A DNA stretch of 64,000 nt, taken from assembly GCA_031262585.1 (NCBI GenBank), contig JAISHK010000008.1, positions 62,001 to 126,000 of the forward strand, written 5' to 3'. The position numbers and the translations under genes are program-made. The notes below the pieces were generated by a model. That model was not told the DNA's origin, ran no database searches, and saw only the letters and a program-made list of their open reading frames with translations. Shown here one piece after another: positions 11,092 through 21,904 of the stretch (its first letter is position 1; each line of letters begins with the position of its first letter). The stretch is from Endomicrobium sp. (GTDB taxonomy: Bacteria; Elusimicrobiota; Endomicrobiia; Endomicrobiales; Endomicrobiaceae).

Positions 11092-11484
11092 CTACTGCGC
11101 AAGTGCAAATTTGCTAACCCCCACTTTTTTAGCTTTATCAATAAACTGAATTATACTATCATACGGGACATTTTCTTCACTTTTTATAACCACAGATTTA
11201 TCCGGACTTGAAATTATCAAATTTCTAACAATATTTTCAATATTAGAATCTATAACTTTTTCACCATCTATACAAATATTCCCATTCTCTAAAATCAAAA
11301 TTTCTACACTTGAATTTTCCGTATTATTAGAAATTATGGTCTTGGAAACATTAACATCTATACTCTGTTGCAAAGCCGGCATTGATATTATAAATATAAT
11401 AAGCAATACAAGCACAACATCTGTAAACGGCGTTATATTTATGTCTGATTTAATGGAAATTCTATTTCTAATGCATTTACTCAT
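11092..11484 (-). CDS. exbD: ExbD/TolR-family biopolymer transport protein
   Basis: Partner of ExbB/TolQ in a proton-driven motor that energises outer-membrane processes. There is a short cytoplasmic N-terminus, then one membrane segment at about residues 20-36 preceded by the conserved INITPFTDVVLVLL, whose Asp carries protons in this family. A periplasmic domain ends near residue 130. The gene overlaps exbB by 8 bp, so translation is likely coupled. No TonB, TolA or receptor gene is nearby, so whether this is an Exb- or Tol-type motor is undecided. Its presence implies an outer membrane. Confidence 0.9.
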   Translation of the reverse strand: MSKCIRNRISIKSDINITPFTDVVLVLLIIFIISMPALQQSIDVNVSKTIISNNTENSSVEILILENGNICIDGEKVIDSNIENIVRNLIISSPDKSVVIKSEENVPYDSIIQFIDKAKKVGVSKFALAQ

Positions 11485-12106
11485 TTATTTTTCTCTTTAA
11501 AACCTCTTCTACCTCAGAAACACAATATTCCATATCAACAACAAAATTATTTATAATTTTTGAAAAAATGTTATATCCAACTGTTGATGGAATTGCAACA
11601 CAAAGACCTGCTGCCGTGTTAATAAGAGCCTCCGAAACACCACCAATAACAATATTTATACCACCAGAACCTGCTTGAGCAATATCATGAAATGCCGATA
11701 TAATTCCAAAAACCGTTCCAATAAGTCCTATATAAACCGTAACACTTCCTAACGTCGCTAAAATATTAGTAAAACTTTCCAATTTAACTGTCTGAATCAT
11801 TATTTCTCTTTCCATAGCTTCAGTAAAATTTTTATTTTCTTTAAAAGCAATCACTCCTAATCTTGACACATTGGATATAGGAGAAGCAACTAAATCGCAA
11901 TAATCAATAACTTCGTCTACACTACATTTATTCATTTTCTCAAGTAAATTACAAATAAAATCATCTCTTTTAATTTTTGACTTTACCCAAAATTCAACTC
12001 CTTTAAAACAAATAATAGCTATAGAAACTATTGAACATCCAAAAATAACACAAAGAACAGGTCCACCCATCTTAAGTATATCTATAAAACCTTTTCCATC
12101 AAACAT
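11477..12106 (-). CDS. exbB: ExbB/TolQ/MotA-family proton channel protein
   Basis: A 209-aa inner-membrane protein with three predicted membrane segments: about 13-35, and two in the C-terminal half (LATLGSVTVYIGLIGTVFGI and SEALINTAAGLCVAIPS). The last two carry the family motif with conserved Thr/Gly/Pro residues. ATG at 12104-12106 follows GAGGCGAG. It leads exbD with an 8-bp overlap. The dyad upstream could make expression regulated. Exb and Tol roles cannot be separated from the sequence. Confidence 0.9.
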   Translation of the reverse strand: MFDGKGFIDILKMGGPVLCVIFGCSIVSIAIICFKGVEFWVKSKIKRDDFICNLLEKMNKCSVDEVIDYCDLVASPISNVSRLGVIAFKENKNFTEAMEREIMIQTVKLESFTNILATLGSVTVYIGLIGTVFGIISAFHDIAQAGSGGINIVIGGVSEALINTAAGLCVAIPSTVGYNIFSKIINNFVVDMEYCVSEVEEVLKRKINE

Positions 12107-12132
12107 TTTACTCGCCTCTTTTAATTTAATAT

Positions 12133-12162
12133 CCTATAAGTCTACAACACTGTAGGTGACAA
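12133..12162 (-). promoter_or_regulatory. Promoter with internal dyad before exbB
   Basis: On the minus strand TTGTCA (12157-12162) is followed, 17-18 nt later, by TTATAG/TATAGG (12133-12139). The spacer contains the dyad CTACA-N4-TGTAG (12142-12155). An inverted repeat lying between -35 and -10 suits a repressor operator. The binding protein is unknown. Confidence 0.45.
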
Positions 12163-15100
12163 ATTATTTATTCAATATTACATAAAATTAATTTTAATTC
12201 TCAAATATCAATTTAGTAAATTTTTATTTTACTTATTTATGCATTTCATATAATTTTATCAGTTTTTGCTTTTTTACCGACTTATAACCAACTTTTAAAA
12301 TTTTAATAACTTACAAACAATTTTTTTATTCTTTATTTTACTATTAACTATTAGCATATGAGATTCAGTTGCTAGATTTCGATTCTAAATAAGCATCAAT
12401 AATTATGCTTATTATTTGAGAGTTTAATTGTATTTCCCCACTTTTTGTTAGCATTAGTATAAATATCTACAAGCGTTATAAAAAACATAACATAACGACT
12501 AAAAGCTGATACATAATCATATACTCTATACAATAAAACAAATTACTCAAAAGAAGCTGTTCAAATTAGTAACATAATCGCTGAAATTGGTTTGCTTTGG
12601 TAAAAGTATCTTCTTATTTGGAAACATATAGAACTATTAACATTACAAGGTACTGATGAACAAAACTACAATTCTAAGAATAGCGAATAAACTTAACAAA
12701 TAAAGGTTTCTATCATTTATTTTCTGATTTAAAATAACTTTTTTTCACTCGTTAAACTTACAATCTTTAATTGACTACGAATATTTTCTTCCTTTATATT
12801 TTCTCTTTAACAAAAAATGAAAATGTATAACATAGTCTAAATATAGTAACATACGTCATAACAGTAAAATAATATTGTATTACTTTTGAATTTCTCTTTA
12901 ATCCTAAATTAACATGCCGTATTTTAACAAAGAGCATGCGATATTGTAGTCTTTATTTATCTTTAACTACACTATAATAATACAAAAAATAACTTTTTAT
13001 CACCATATCTATCTTATTTAAAGCTTTTACAATATATCAATAATTTTTTATTCTTTGTACTCCATTACTTTATTTCTTAAACAAAATATCGTATTTTAAA
13101 TTCAATAAGAAATTTTCTAACAAAGACAACACTATTATCGACTAGGTCCATAGAATAGGATAATAACTGTACGTCTTCTGGATTCATACCAAACAAAACA
13201 AAATTACACCTATAAGATTAACTTGGTAGCTTCTAAAATTTAAATCTCCAGTTTTATATTTCGTTAAAGAAAATGCAATATTATCAGTTTCATTCTGTAA
13301 TATCATTCTATTTATTATAAATTAAACTACATTTACATAATAATCAAATTCATAATGATTATATAACAACCAAAATTTAAAAATAATATAATACTTAATC
13401 ATCATCATTTTTCAAAATGTTTATCTCTCAAAAAAGATTTAAAATAATATCACCCATTAGGCGATAGAAACATTCTATATATATCTAGCTAATTTATATC
13501 TTTTATTCTCACAAGAATTATCTTTTAACATTAAACATATCTCAATAATACTCTTGTAAAATAATACACTTCTAGTTTCCCTTTTGTTATTGCACAGTCA
13601 AAATAATCTTTATTTTACCACTTCAAAATTTAAATATCTATCTTTAAAATCCAAATAATCATTATTTAAAAAACTTTATCATTTTAATAGTCTTTTTATC
13701 TAGAAAACAAAAATGAGAAAGATTAGAATCAACAGTCTTTAAATTAAGAAAAAAACATAGATAAATATAATTTTTTAATCTAAATTTCGCTTCTTGCAAA
13801 CAAGATTTATTTTTAGTAACAACTGTAGACCGTTACAACAAAACGATACTTTATTAGCAATCATATGTAACAATAATATAAATTATACAAATAAACTCAT
13901 TACAACAGTGATAAGAATAACAACCAACAAAGCTTTTTATCATAAGAACAAACTACCACCTGTTGTTGAATAAAATTTACTCCATCTACATAACTTAAAC
14001 TATACACTTGTAAATACTGATGATAAAACAGATAAATTATCACATTTTAACTTTTAAATTTCCTTATAAAGAGTAAAAAACAAACATACTTATAAGTAAC
14101 AATCATTGAAACAAATATAAAACCTAGTCTTTAATTTTCATAAATTTTAAAATTATGCCCATCTTGTTTCAAATTTATATTTTCAGCTATAATGCATAAT
14201 AACAAAATACACAACTTTGATATAATAAATATGAGAACATTTGTTTTTCTTTAAACACAACAATTGCAATCAAACAAAAAACTGAAATAGAAATATCTTT
14301 TAAAAGTGATATTCTCTACTTAGTTTTTTTCTTCTACTGTTTCATAATAAGACATCAGTTCAAATTATCATACCGCTATCTTTTATTTGAGAGTGCGATA
14401 AAGCTTATCTTTTTGTTAATTTAAGAATTAGCAAAATAACATTGCTATCAATATTTAATACTTCCATTTTAATAACAACATCTATATTACTACCTTTTAA
14501 AATTCTTAGATTATTTTCTTCATTATCCTATACCTTTTCTCATTTATTGAAAACGTTCATATCGTTGAGCTCACACTTAAAATTCACCATCAATCATAAA
14601 ACATTGCAATAGTATAAAATTTTGCGCAAGTTAAAGTTTTTACAAAACGTTATGTAAAAATTTTATTTGTTTAATACAAATATCTAATGTAACAATCAAA
14701 GTAATATTGTTTTCAACGATTAAAACAACATCTTATTATTCAACATCAATACTTTTAATTTTTTTTCATTAATCTCTGTAATTTTCACGAAAATTTCAAC
14801 TATTTTGCCAGAAACACACCCAAATACCGCAAAAAATAAAACAAAAATAACTATAACTTTTTTTATTTTTACTTTCTTATAAACTTATATAAAAAACTTC
14901 CGTAATTTTCTAAAAAGATTTTTATTTTTTTATCAATTAAATTTTAAATCAATTTTTTAAATTTTATCCTATTTATAAATAAATCAAATCTAATTATACG
15001 GATACTTTCTAACATTTTATACTCATACTCTAAAAGCAATTATAATAAAATCCATTAAAAACAACAAAGATACATCATCTAAAATTTTATGAATTTTCCT

Positions 15101-15773
15101 CATTTTACTTTATAGTAGCTTAATAATACAGTAAAATATAAATCCAGGGTCTTCAAAATATGAAAATCATAATACTTAAGCCAAATGCAGACTAATGCTT
15201 GCTCGCAATTTGCCTCGTCTTTTTCATGATATCAATATTATCACAAAACATATCTCTGTACAATAATTAAATCCAAAGATTATGCTTCAAGACACAACAA
15301 TAAAAAGATGCAAATAATTTTTAAAAATATATATTTCAAAAACCTATGTACAACGCGCTATACGCTACTTATTAAGATTAACCTGTACAATCATTTTTTT
15401 AATTATTATAACCGTAACAAAACAATAAATAATCTACACAAAATTGACAAATAACAAGACTTTCTGTTATGGAAACATTCTATTTGCCTGCATAAACGAA
15501 AGTAAAAAAGTATTCGCTCTCATACATCTAGAAACATTAGCATAACATTATCAACATACTTAAATCTAAAATTAAAATTTAAGATACAAAATAAACTACC
15601 AAAACATATCAAAACTTAAAGCAAGAACAGATGGATTTACAATAAATATAGGTCATTGTAAAAATGTAATAAGACATACTAAAATTCCAGCAGAAACATT
15701 TATTTTATTTTCTCTTAGTTAAAAAAATTCACTCCATCATCTTATCATTAATGAAAACACGACATTATTATTT
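12163..15773. other. 3.6 kb gene desert between exbB and proS
   Basis: No intact gene on either strand. Weak coding traces remain on the plus strand: around 12550-12690 (KEAVQISNIIAEIGLLW, stop, KYLLIWKHIELLTLQGTDE), 15160-15270 (MKIIILKPNAD, stop, CLLAICLVFFMISIL) and 15460-15720 (NILFACINESKKVFALIHLE, then LKARTDGFTINIGHCKNVI). None could be assigned to a family. No tRNA, repeat array or GC-rich island was seen. Confidence 0.5.
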
Positions 15774-17477
15774 TTATTTCAATAGCTTTAATATTTTAGA
15801 CACAACATCTTCCACCCTTAAAAGTTTACCTCCACCCTTACAATCATTTCTTGCTTTTAACTCCACACAACCATTTGAGAGATTTTTCTCACCTATAGCT
15901 ATCCTATATGGAATACCTATTAAATCCGCATCCTTAAATTTAATGCCAGTTCTTTCATCTCTATCATCAATTAAAACATCCACTCCTTCAAATAACAACT
16001 CTTTACATATTTTATCAGTTGTTTCTTTAATTTTTGCATCAAAATAATTTACAGGTATAATTAAAACTTCAAAGGGAGCAATACATAAAGGCCATATTAT
16101 ACCATCATCATCATGAAATTGCTCTATTGCAGCAGCAAGCATTCTTGTTATACCTATCCCGTAACATCCCATTACTATTAAATTTTTCGTTCCTTTTGAA
16201 TCAATATAAGTAGCACTCATTGATTTTGAATACTTTGTGCCTAATTTAAAAACATGTCCTATTTCTATACCCCGTGAAAATTTTAGATCTTCTTTTTTAC
16301 ATCTAGGACAAATATCGCCACGTATAACTTTCCTTACATCAGCAACGATATCTGCTTTATAATCTCTTCCATAATTTACATTTTTTATATGATAATCTTT
16401 TTTATTTGCTCCAGTTACAGCATTTGGAATTTCAACAACAGACAAATCAGCAATAACTTTTACATTTTTCAATCTTAAAGGACCTACAAAACCTACAGGA
16501 GCTTTAGTAATAGAAACAACAGTTTGTTCATTTGCAATAAATATTTCATTTGCAGTGAGAATAGATTGCAACTTTATTTCATTTACTTCATGATCTCCTC
16601 TTACTAAAACTACAACCGGAACATTATCAGCCATATAAACCATTGTTTTTATAAATTTGCTTGGAAGTAATTTTAAAAATTTCGCTACATCTTTAACTGC
16701 ACTAATATTTGGAGTAAATAATTCTTCTAAAGAAATTTTTTTCTCTTTAACTTGCTCTATCATCAAAGTTTCCGCCTTTTCAACATTGGCACCATAACCA
16801 CAACTACACCAAACTATTTCTTCTTCACCATTATCTGCGAGAATCATAAATTCATGAGAAAAAGAACCACCTATTGCTCCCGAAGTAGCTTCCACAACAC
16901 GAAATTTAAATCCGCATTTTATAAATATATTTTTATAGGCATTAATCATAATATTATAATATTTTTCTAAATCAGCTTCATTAGTGTGAAATGAGTAAGC
17001 ATCTTTCATTAAAAATTCTTTCGAACGCATTACTCCAAATCGAGGACGTATTTCATCTCTAAATTTAGTTCTAAATTGATACAACATTAAAGGAAGCTGT
17101 TTATAAGATTTTATTTCTTTTCTAATCAAGTCTGTTACAGGTTCCTCTGCGGTAGGAGTAAGACAAAATTCGGTATTTTTTCTATCTTTAAATCTAAAGA
17201 GTTCTTTACCATAAATATTCCATCTACCAGTTTCTTCCCATAACTCTTTAGGAGAAATTAAAGGCAACATTATCTCTTGTCCGCCAACTATATTCATCTC
17301 CTGTCTTAATATGTTTTCAATTTTTTTTAAGACTCTGGTACCAAGTGGCAAAAATTCGTAAAGACCAGAAGCAAGCTTTCGTACCATACCAGATCTTATC
17401 ATAAGCTTAGCTGAAATTATATCCGTATCTGCAGGAATTTCTTTTAAAGTAGGAATTAATAATTTAGAAAAAAACAT
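15774..17477 (-). CDS. proS: Prolyl-tRNA synthetase (bacterial, with insertion domain)
   Basis: Class II synthetase charging tRNA-Pro. Motif 1 region SGLYEFLPLGTRVLKKIE, motif 2 FRTKFRDEIRPRFGVMRSKE and motif 3 GCYGIGITRMLAAAIEQ are clear. An insertion of about 180 residues (about 220-400, with ADNVPVVVLVRGDHEVNE) is the cis-editing INS domain of the long bacterial type. The C-terminal anticodon-binding domain has VDVLIDDRDERTGIKFKDAD. At 567 aa it is complete. ATG at 17475-17477 has AAGGG upstream. It is the last gene of the rpsB-to-proS cluster, 65 bp after greA. Confidence 0.97.
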   Translation of the reverse strand: MFFSKLLIPTLKEIPADTDIISAKLMIRSGMVRKLASGLYEFLPLGTRVLKKIENILRQEMNIVGGQEIMLPLISPKELWEETGRWNIYGKELFRFKDRKNTEFCLTPTAEEPVTDLIRKEIKSYKQLPLMLYQFRTKFRDEIRPRFGVMRSKEFLMKDAYSFHTNEADLEKYYNIMINAYKNIFIKCGFKFRVVEATSGAIGGSFSHEFMILADNGEEEIVWCSCGYGANVEKAETLMIEQVKEKKISLEELFTPNISAVKDVAKFLKLLPSKFIKTMVYMADNVPVVVLVRGDHEVNEIKLQSILTANEIFIANEQTVVSITKAPVGFVGPLRLKNVKVIADLSVVEIPNAVTGANKKDYHIKNVNYGRDYKADIVADVRKVIRGDICPRCKKEDLKFSRGIEIGHVFKLGTKYSKSMSATYIDSKGTKNLIVMGCYGIGITRMLAAAIEQFHDDDGIIWPLCIAPFEVLIIPVNYFDAKIKETTDKICKELLFEGVDVLIDDRDERTGIKFKDADLIGIPYRIAIGEKNLSNGCVELKARNDCKGGGKLLRVEDVVSKILKLLK

Positions 17478-17542
17478 TTTTTAGCCCTTAAATAAAAACA
17501 GAATTTTTAGCAAAATTAAAATTTAAAACTTTGCGTTATTAT

Positions 17543-18007
17543 CTATCTTGAAATTTTTAATATTTTAAACTTAGTCTTTCCTGTAGGCAACTCAACTTCA
17601 ACAGTTTCGCCAACTTTATGACCTAATAAGCCTTGAACAAGAGGAGATTGAACAGATATTTTATTTACATTTGGATCTGCCTCTTCTAAATCCACCACCA
17701 TATATTCATAAGTGTCACCATTTGCATTTTGTATCACAACTGTAACACCTATAAATACTTTATCTGACTCAATATTTTGTTCCTCAATAATTTTAGCATG
17801 CGATATTTTCGAATCAAGTTCAACAATTCTACGCATAAGATTAGTAAGAGTTTCTTTTGCGGCATGATATTCTGCATTTTCTCTTAAATCCCCATGCTCT
17901 CTAGCTTTTGCAAGTTCATCTTGAATAAGTGGTTTTCTGCTTTGAAGTTCTTCAAGTTCTTTAATAAGTTTTTCTCTACCATTTCTCGTTAAGTAAATTT
18001 CTAACAT
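17543..18007 (-). CDS. greA: Transcription elongation factor GreA
   Basis: Binds RNA polymerase and rescues backtracked complexes by stimulating transcript cleavage. The N-terminal coiled coil (about 10-75) carries AREHGDLRENAEYHAAKE with the acidic tip, and the C-terminal globular domain ends in VGETVEVELPTGKTKFKIL. 154 aa is normal. ATG at 18005-18007 has GGAGTG 5-9 nt upstream. It starts 4 bp after ispG ends, so it is probably co-translated; its place between ispG and proS is not the usual order. Confidence 0.96.
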   Translation of the reverse strand: MLEIYLTRNGREKLIKELEELQSRKPLIQDELAKAREHGDLRENAEYHAAKETLTNLMRRIVELDSKISHAKIIEEQNIESDKVFIGVTVVIQNANGDTYEYMVVDLEEADPNVNKISVQSPLVQGLLGHKVGETVEVELPTGKTKFKILKISR

Positions 18008-18011
18008 TTTT

Positions 18012-19094
18012 TCACTCCTGAAAATCTTTAATCATAGAAACAATTTTTTTTACCCAACAACCATATTTAACTTTTTCTAAAATTTCCCCATTCTTAAATA
18101 ATAAACCATATTTCCCATTACCAGCTATACCAAAATCTGCTTCCCTTGCTTCACCAGGTCCATTAACTATACAACCCATAATAGCTACCTTTATAGGTTT
18201 AGATTTTTTTTTTAACTCTTTTATAGAAGCAGTTTGTTCTTCGACTTTTGAAACTATTTTTATTAAATCAAAATGACATCTAGAACAAGTTGGACAAGAT
18301 ATTATTTCCAACCCGCTACTACGAAGTTTTATAGATTGTAAAAGTGAATAAGCTACTCTTATTTCTTCAATAGGATCAGCAGTAAGAGAAATCCTTAAAG
18401 TATCACCAAGACCATCATACAGCATTATGCCAAGTCCTGCAGACGATTTTATCGTTCCACTAAAAATTGAGCCCGCCTCAGTTATACCTAAATGTAAAGG
18501 ATAATTTCTTTTTGAAGCAAAAATTCTATATGCTTGTACTGTAGTATCAATATCTGAAGCTTTTAAAGAAATAATTATATCTTCAAAATTATGCTTTTCT
18601 AAAACATTTACGCGTTCCAATGTTGCGATTGCAAGTGCTTTTGCTCGCAAAAGACCACTAGAATTCTTGTGCACTTCCTTTAAAGAACCAGCATTCGTTC
18701 CAATTCGCATCGAGATATGAGCTTTTTTAGCCTCTTTTACTAAAATTTCAAGTATATCTTCTGAACCAATATTGCCTGGATTAATCCTTATTTTATCTAT
18801 GCCTTGCTTTATGGCTTCAAGAGCTATTCTATAATCAAAATGAATATCAGCTATTAGAGGGATTTTTATATTCTTTTTTATTTTATTTACATTATAAGCA
18901 GATTCCATATCAGGAAGCGAAATGCGTACAAGTTCACAACCAACTTCTTCTAACTGTTTTATCTGCTTTACAGTAGTTTTCCAGTCTCTTGAATCAGTAT
19001 TTGTCATAGACTGTATAGCTATAGGAGAACCACCGCCTATCGTAACATTACCTATATTTATTTTTTTTGTTTGAGATCTCTTATAAAATTTCAT
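18012..19094 (-). CDS. ispG: 4-hydroxy-3-methylbut-2-enyl diphosphate synthase
   Basis: [4Fe-4S] enzyme of the MEP pathway that turns MEcPP into HMBPP. The N-terminal TIM barrel shows IAIQSMTNTDSRDW and LVRISLPD. The C-terminal cluster domain has the cysteine ligands in ISCPTCSRC and MGCIVNGPGEA. The frame is open to a GTG at 19106, with further ATGs at 19100 and 19094. I use 19094 (MKFYKRSQTKKINIG) because it fits homologue length, but no candidate has a good ribosome site. dxr lies 95 bp upstream; rseP, often found between them, is absent. Confidence 0.95.
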   Translation of the reverse strand: MKFYKRSQTKKINIGNVTIGGGSPIAIQSMTNTDSRDWKTTVKQIKQLEEVGCELVRISLPDMESAYNVNKIKKNIKIPLIADIHFDYRIALEAIKQGIDKIRINPGNIGSEDILEILVKEAKKAHISMRIGTNAGSLKEVHKNSSGLLRAKALAIATLERVNVLEKHNFEDIIISLKASDIDTTVQAYRIFASKRNYPLHLGITEAGSIFSGTIKSSAGLGIMLYDGLGDTLRISLTADPIEEIRVAYSLLQSIKLRSSGLEIISCPTCSRCHFDLIKIVSKVEEQTASIKELKKKSKPIKVAIMGCIVNGPGEAREADFGIAGNGKYGLLFKNGEILEKVKYGCWVKKIVSMIKDFQE

Positions 19095-19189
19095 AAACAT
19101 AATCACAACAATTAAAATATGTTTTATTAAACTAAAATTTTAACTATAAGTAAATTTTCATACTATTATTTGACACTAACTATTATTGT

Positions 19190-20347
19190 CTAAATTTTTT
19201 CAAATAGTTTCTCTGCATATTGTCTTGCCCACAAATCCGCTTGATAAAAAGAATTTAAGGACATATTTTTTAAAATTTCATGATTTTTCATTGTTTTTTC
19301 AACAATTTTAACAATATCTGTAAACTTTATTCTTTTATTTAAAAAAGCCTCTACTGCCACCTCATTCGCAGCATTCATCACGGCAGGCATGGTATAACCT
19401 TTATTTGCGGCAAAATATGCAAACTTTAAACAAGGAAATTTATTAAAATCAGGCTTATAAAATTCCAATTTCTCAACTTTCCAAAGACTCAAAGATTTAA
19501 TATTAGATGACATTCTTTCAGGATAAGTTAAAGCATATTGTATAGGAAGTTTCATATCAGGATTAGAAAGCTGTGCTATAACAGAACCATCAATATACTC
19601 TACTAATGAATGTACTATAGACTGTGGATGAATGACAATTTCAATTTTATTTATAGGGATTCCAAAAAGAATAGAGACTTCAATAGCTTCAAGTCCCTTA
19701 TTCATAAGTGTTGCACTATCAACAGTTATTTTCTTACCCATTTTCCATGTAGGATGATTCAAAGTTTGTTCTACTGTTATTTTGGAAAAATCTTTACTAT
19801 ATTTATAGAATGGACCACCAGAAGCAGTAAGTATTATTCTCTTTATTTGTGACTTTTTTTCACCATTACAACACTGAAATATAGCTGAAAGCTCACTATC
19901 AACAGGCAAAATAGAAACCCCCATCTTGCAAGCGAGGTTGACTATATAATACCCCGCACCTACAATAGATTCTTTGTTTGCTATAGCTATATTCTTTTTA
20001 GTCTTTATGGCCGCCACTACAGATTTTAAACCAATAGCTCCCACAATGGACACAAGAACCATATCTACGATGGAAAGAGTGACAATTTTTTCAAGACTTT
20101 CATTTCCACTATAAACAATAGTTTTAATATTATTTAAAATGCACCATTTTTTTAAATTTTCAGCGGCTTCAAAATTGCTAACTGATACCATTGCAGGTTT
20201 AAATTTTTTTATTTGGGATTTCAAAACTTCTACATTAGAATTTACGGCAAGACCTTCAACCTTTATATATCCCCTCATTTTTGAAATCACATCAAGAGTT
20301 TGCCTACCTATTGAACCCGATGAGCCTAAAATTATTATTCTTTTCAT
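19190..20347 (-). CDS. dxr: 1-deoxy-D-xylulose 5-phosphate reductoisomerase
   Basis: Second MEP-pathway enzyme, making MEP from DXP with NADPH. The NADPH site GSSGSIGRQTLDVI is at residues 8-21. Metal and substrate motifs are ANKESIVGAG and PVDSELSAIFQ in the middle, and MGKKITVDSATLMNKGLE. The C-terminal helical domain is intact (385 aa). ATG at 20345-20347 has GTGAG just upstream. The 12-bp gap after cdsA suggests one transcript. Confidence 0.97.
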   Translation of the reverse strand: MKRIIILGSSGSIGRQTLDVISKMRGYIKVEGLAVNSNVEVLKSQIKKFKPAMVSVSNFEAAENLKKWCILNNIKTIVYSGNESLEKIVTLSIVDMVLVSIVGAIGLKSVVAAIKTKKNIAIANKESIVGAGYYIVNLACKMGVSILPVDSELSAIFQCCNGEKKSQIKRIILTASGGPFYKYSKDFSKITVEQTLNHPTWKMGKKITVDSATLMNKGLEAIEVSILFGIPINKIEIVIHPQSIVHSLVEYIDGSVIAQLSNPDMKLPIQYALTYPERMSSNIKSLSLWKVEKLEFYKPDFNKFPCLKFAYFAANKGYTMPAVMNAANEVAVEAFLNKRIKFTDIVKIVEKTMKNHEILKNMSLNSFYQADLWARQYAEKLFEKI

Positions 20348-20359
20348 TATCTCACTAAA

Positions 20360-21157
20360 TTATTGTAAAATTTTTAAAGTATAATACAACGCAGGTGCTG
20401 CAAATACATAGGAATCAAATCTATCAAAAACTCCACCATGACCAGGCAAAATCTTTCCAGAATCCTTAATACTACCATCTCTTTTAATAAGGGATTCAGC
20501 AAGATCAGAAAACTGACCAGTAACAGCAATTATAAAACCAAATATTAAAGCCTCATATGATGTTAAAATACTTCTCATAAACATATATCTGCAAGCCAAT
20601 GCAGCAAACATTCCAAAAACAATCCCTGCGATAGCTCCTTCTATAGTCTTTTTAGGACTTATATTTTTCGCAAGTCCATGTCTACCAAAAACAACTCCAA
20701 AACCATAAGCTGCAGTATCCAAAACCCAAACTACAAAAAAAAGAAAAAACATCAATTCCATCCCATTATCTAAACTACGTATATACACCATATGCATTAA
20801 TGCAAGAGGTATAAAAAAAGAACCTAAAAAAGACACAGCTATTCTTGCAATACACATACTTGTGGTTTTGTAAAAAAATTCTATTGCAAAAAAAATAAAT
20901 GCTATTATACAAGCCGAAAATGCCACTTCATTTATTGAAATATTTTTTAAAAAACACAGAAGCAAAAAAAACAATACCATTACTACAAGAGAAATAAAAA
21001 TATGAAGATCATATTTTTTTAAAATTATTAAATATTCTCTAACACATAAAAATGAAATAATAAATATCATTGCACAAAACACAACATTACCCAAATATAC
21101 ACATGCAAAAATAATAGGTATACCCACCATCGCAGTTAATATTCTAGTTAACAACAT
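20360..21157 (-). CDS. cdsA: Phosphatidate cytidylyltransferase
   Basis: Integral membrane enzyme making CDP-diacylglycerol from phosphatidate and CTP, the precursor of the cardiolipin made by the synthase at 30948-32402. About eight hydrophobic segments run through 265 aa. The family signature lies near the C-terminus as SLIKRDGSIKDSGKILPGHG followed by GVFDRFD. The frame is open six codons further up, but ATG at 21155-21157 is chosen because GGAGAG sits 7 nt before it. Located between uppS and dxr as in many bacteria. Confidence 0.95.
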   Translation of the reverse strand: MLLTRILTAMVGIPIIFACVYLGNVVFCAMIFIISFLCVREYLIILKKYDLHIFISLVVMVLFFLLLCFLKNISINEVAFSACIIAFIFFAIEFFYKTTSMCIARIAVSFLGSFFIPLALMHMVYIRSLDNGMELMFFLFFVVWVLDTAAYGFGVVFGRHGLAKNISPKKTIEGAIAGIVFGMFAALACRYMFMRSILTSYEALIFGFIIAVTGQFSDLAESLIKRDGSIKDSGKILPGHGGVFDRFDSYVFAAPALYYTLKILQ

Positions 21158-21217
21158 TATAATCTCTCCATACACCTATTTATACACAATCAGCAATTAA
21201 CAACAGTAATTTTATTC

Positions 21218-21895
21218 TTAAATTCCCCCAAAACGTCTTTTCCTTTTTTGAAAAGTCACTACTGCTTGTTTTAAATCATTTTCTGTAAAATCAGGCCATA
21301 ACTTATCCGTTATATAAATTTCAGAATATGCAATTTGCCAAAGCAAAAAATTTGATATTCGAAATTCTCCTGAAGTACGAATAACTAAATCTGGATCACG
21401 TTGTCCGGCAGTGTATAAAAAAGACGATACCATTTTTTCCGTAATTTTTTTTATACCTTGACTATACATCTCTTCAAAAGCATGTATAAGTTCTTGTCTT
21501 GCTCCATAATTCAAAGCTATATTTAACTCCAGTCCAATATTTTTAGACGTAATACAACAAGCATATTCAATTTCTTTTATTATATTTTTTGGGAATTTAG
21601 ACAAATCGCCTAATATTCTTAATTTAACTCCAGAATTGTTCAACTCTTCCAATTCTTTTTTAATAAATTGTTTAATCAAAGAAAATAAGAATTTTATTTC
21701 AGAATGAGGTCTTTTCCAATTTTCAGTAGAAAAAGCGTACAGAGTCAAAATCTTAATTCCGAGACTATCTGCAACTTTAACAATCTTTTTAACAACTTTG
21801 ACCCCTTCTTTATGACCAAAAGCTCTTGGTAACGATCTTCTTTTAGCCCATCTACCATTCCCGTCCATTATAATAGCTACATGTACGGGTATCAA
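21218..21895 (-). CDS. uppS: Undecaprenyl diphosphate synthase (cis-prenyltransferase)
   Basis: Condenses IPP units onto FPP to make the C55 lipid carrier for peptidoglycan. VAIIMDGNGRWAKRR near the N-terminus holds the catalytic Asp and the diphosphate-binding Arg. TLYAFSTENWKRP and, near the C-terminus, RTSGEFRISNFLLWQIAYSE complete the set. Length 225 aa is slightly short but complete. The start is TTG (21893-21895) with AAGG 7 nt upstream; that AAGG overlaps the ferredoxin stop, so translation is probably coupled. Confidence 0.96.
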   Translation of the reverse strand: MIPVHVAIIMDGNGRWAKRRSLPRAFGHKEGVKVVKKIVKVADSLGIKILTLYAFSTENWKRPHSEIKFLFSLIKQFIKKELEELNNSGVKLRILGDLSKFPKNIIKEIEYACCITSKNIGLELNIALNYGARQELIHAFEEMYSQGIKKITEKMVSSFLYTAGQRDPDLVIRTSGEFRISNFLLWQIAYSEIYITDKLWPDFTENDLKQAVVTFQKRKRRFGGI

Positions 21896-21904
21896 AATTA
21901 TACC

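Noticed and set aside
15751-16047. 98-codon plus-strand frame over the 3' end of proS
   Set aside because: It is the antisense shadow of the prolyl-tRNA synthetase C-terminal domain.
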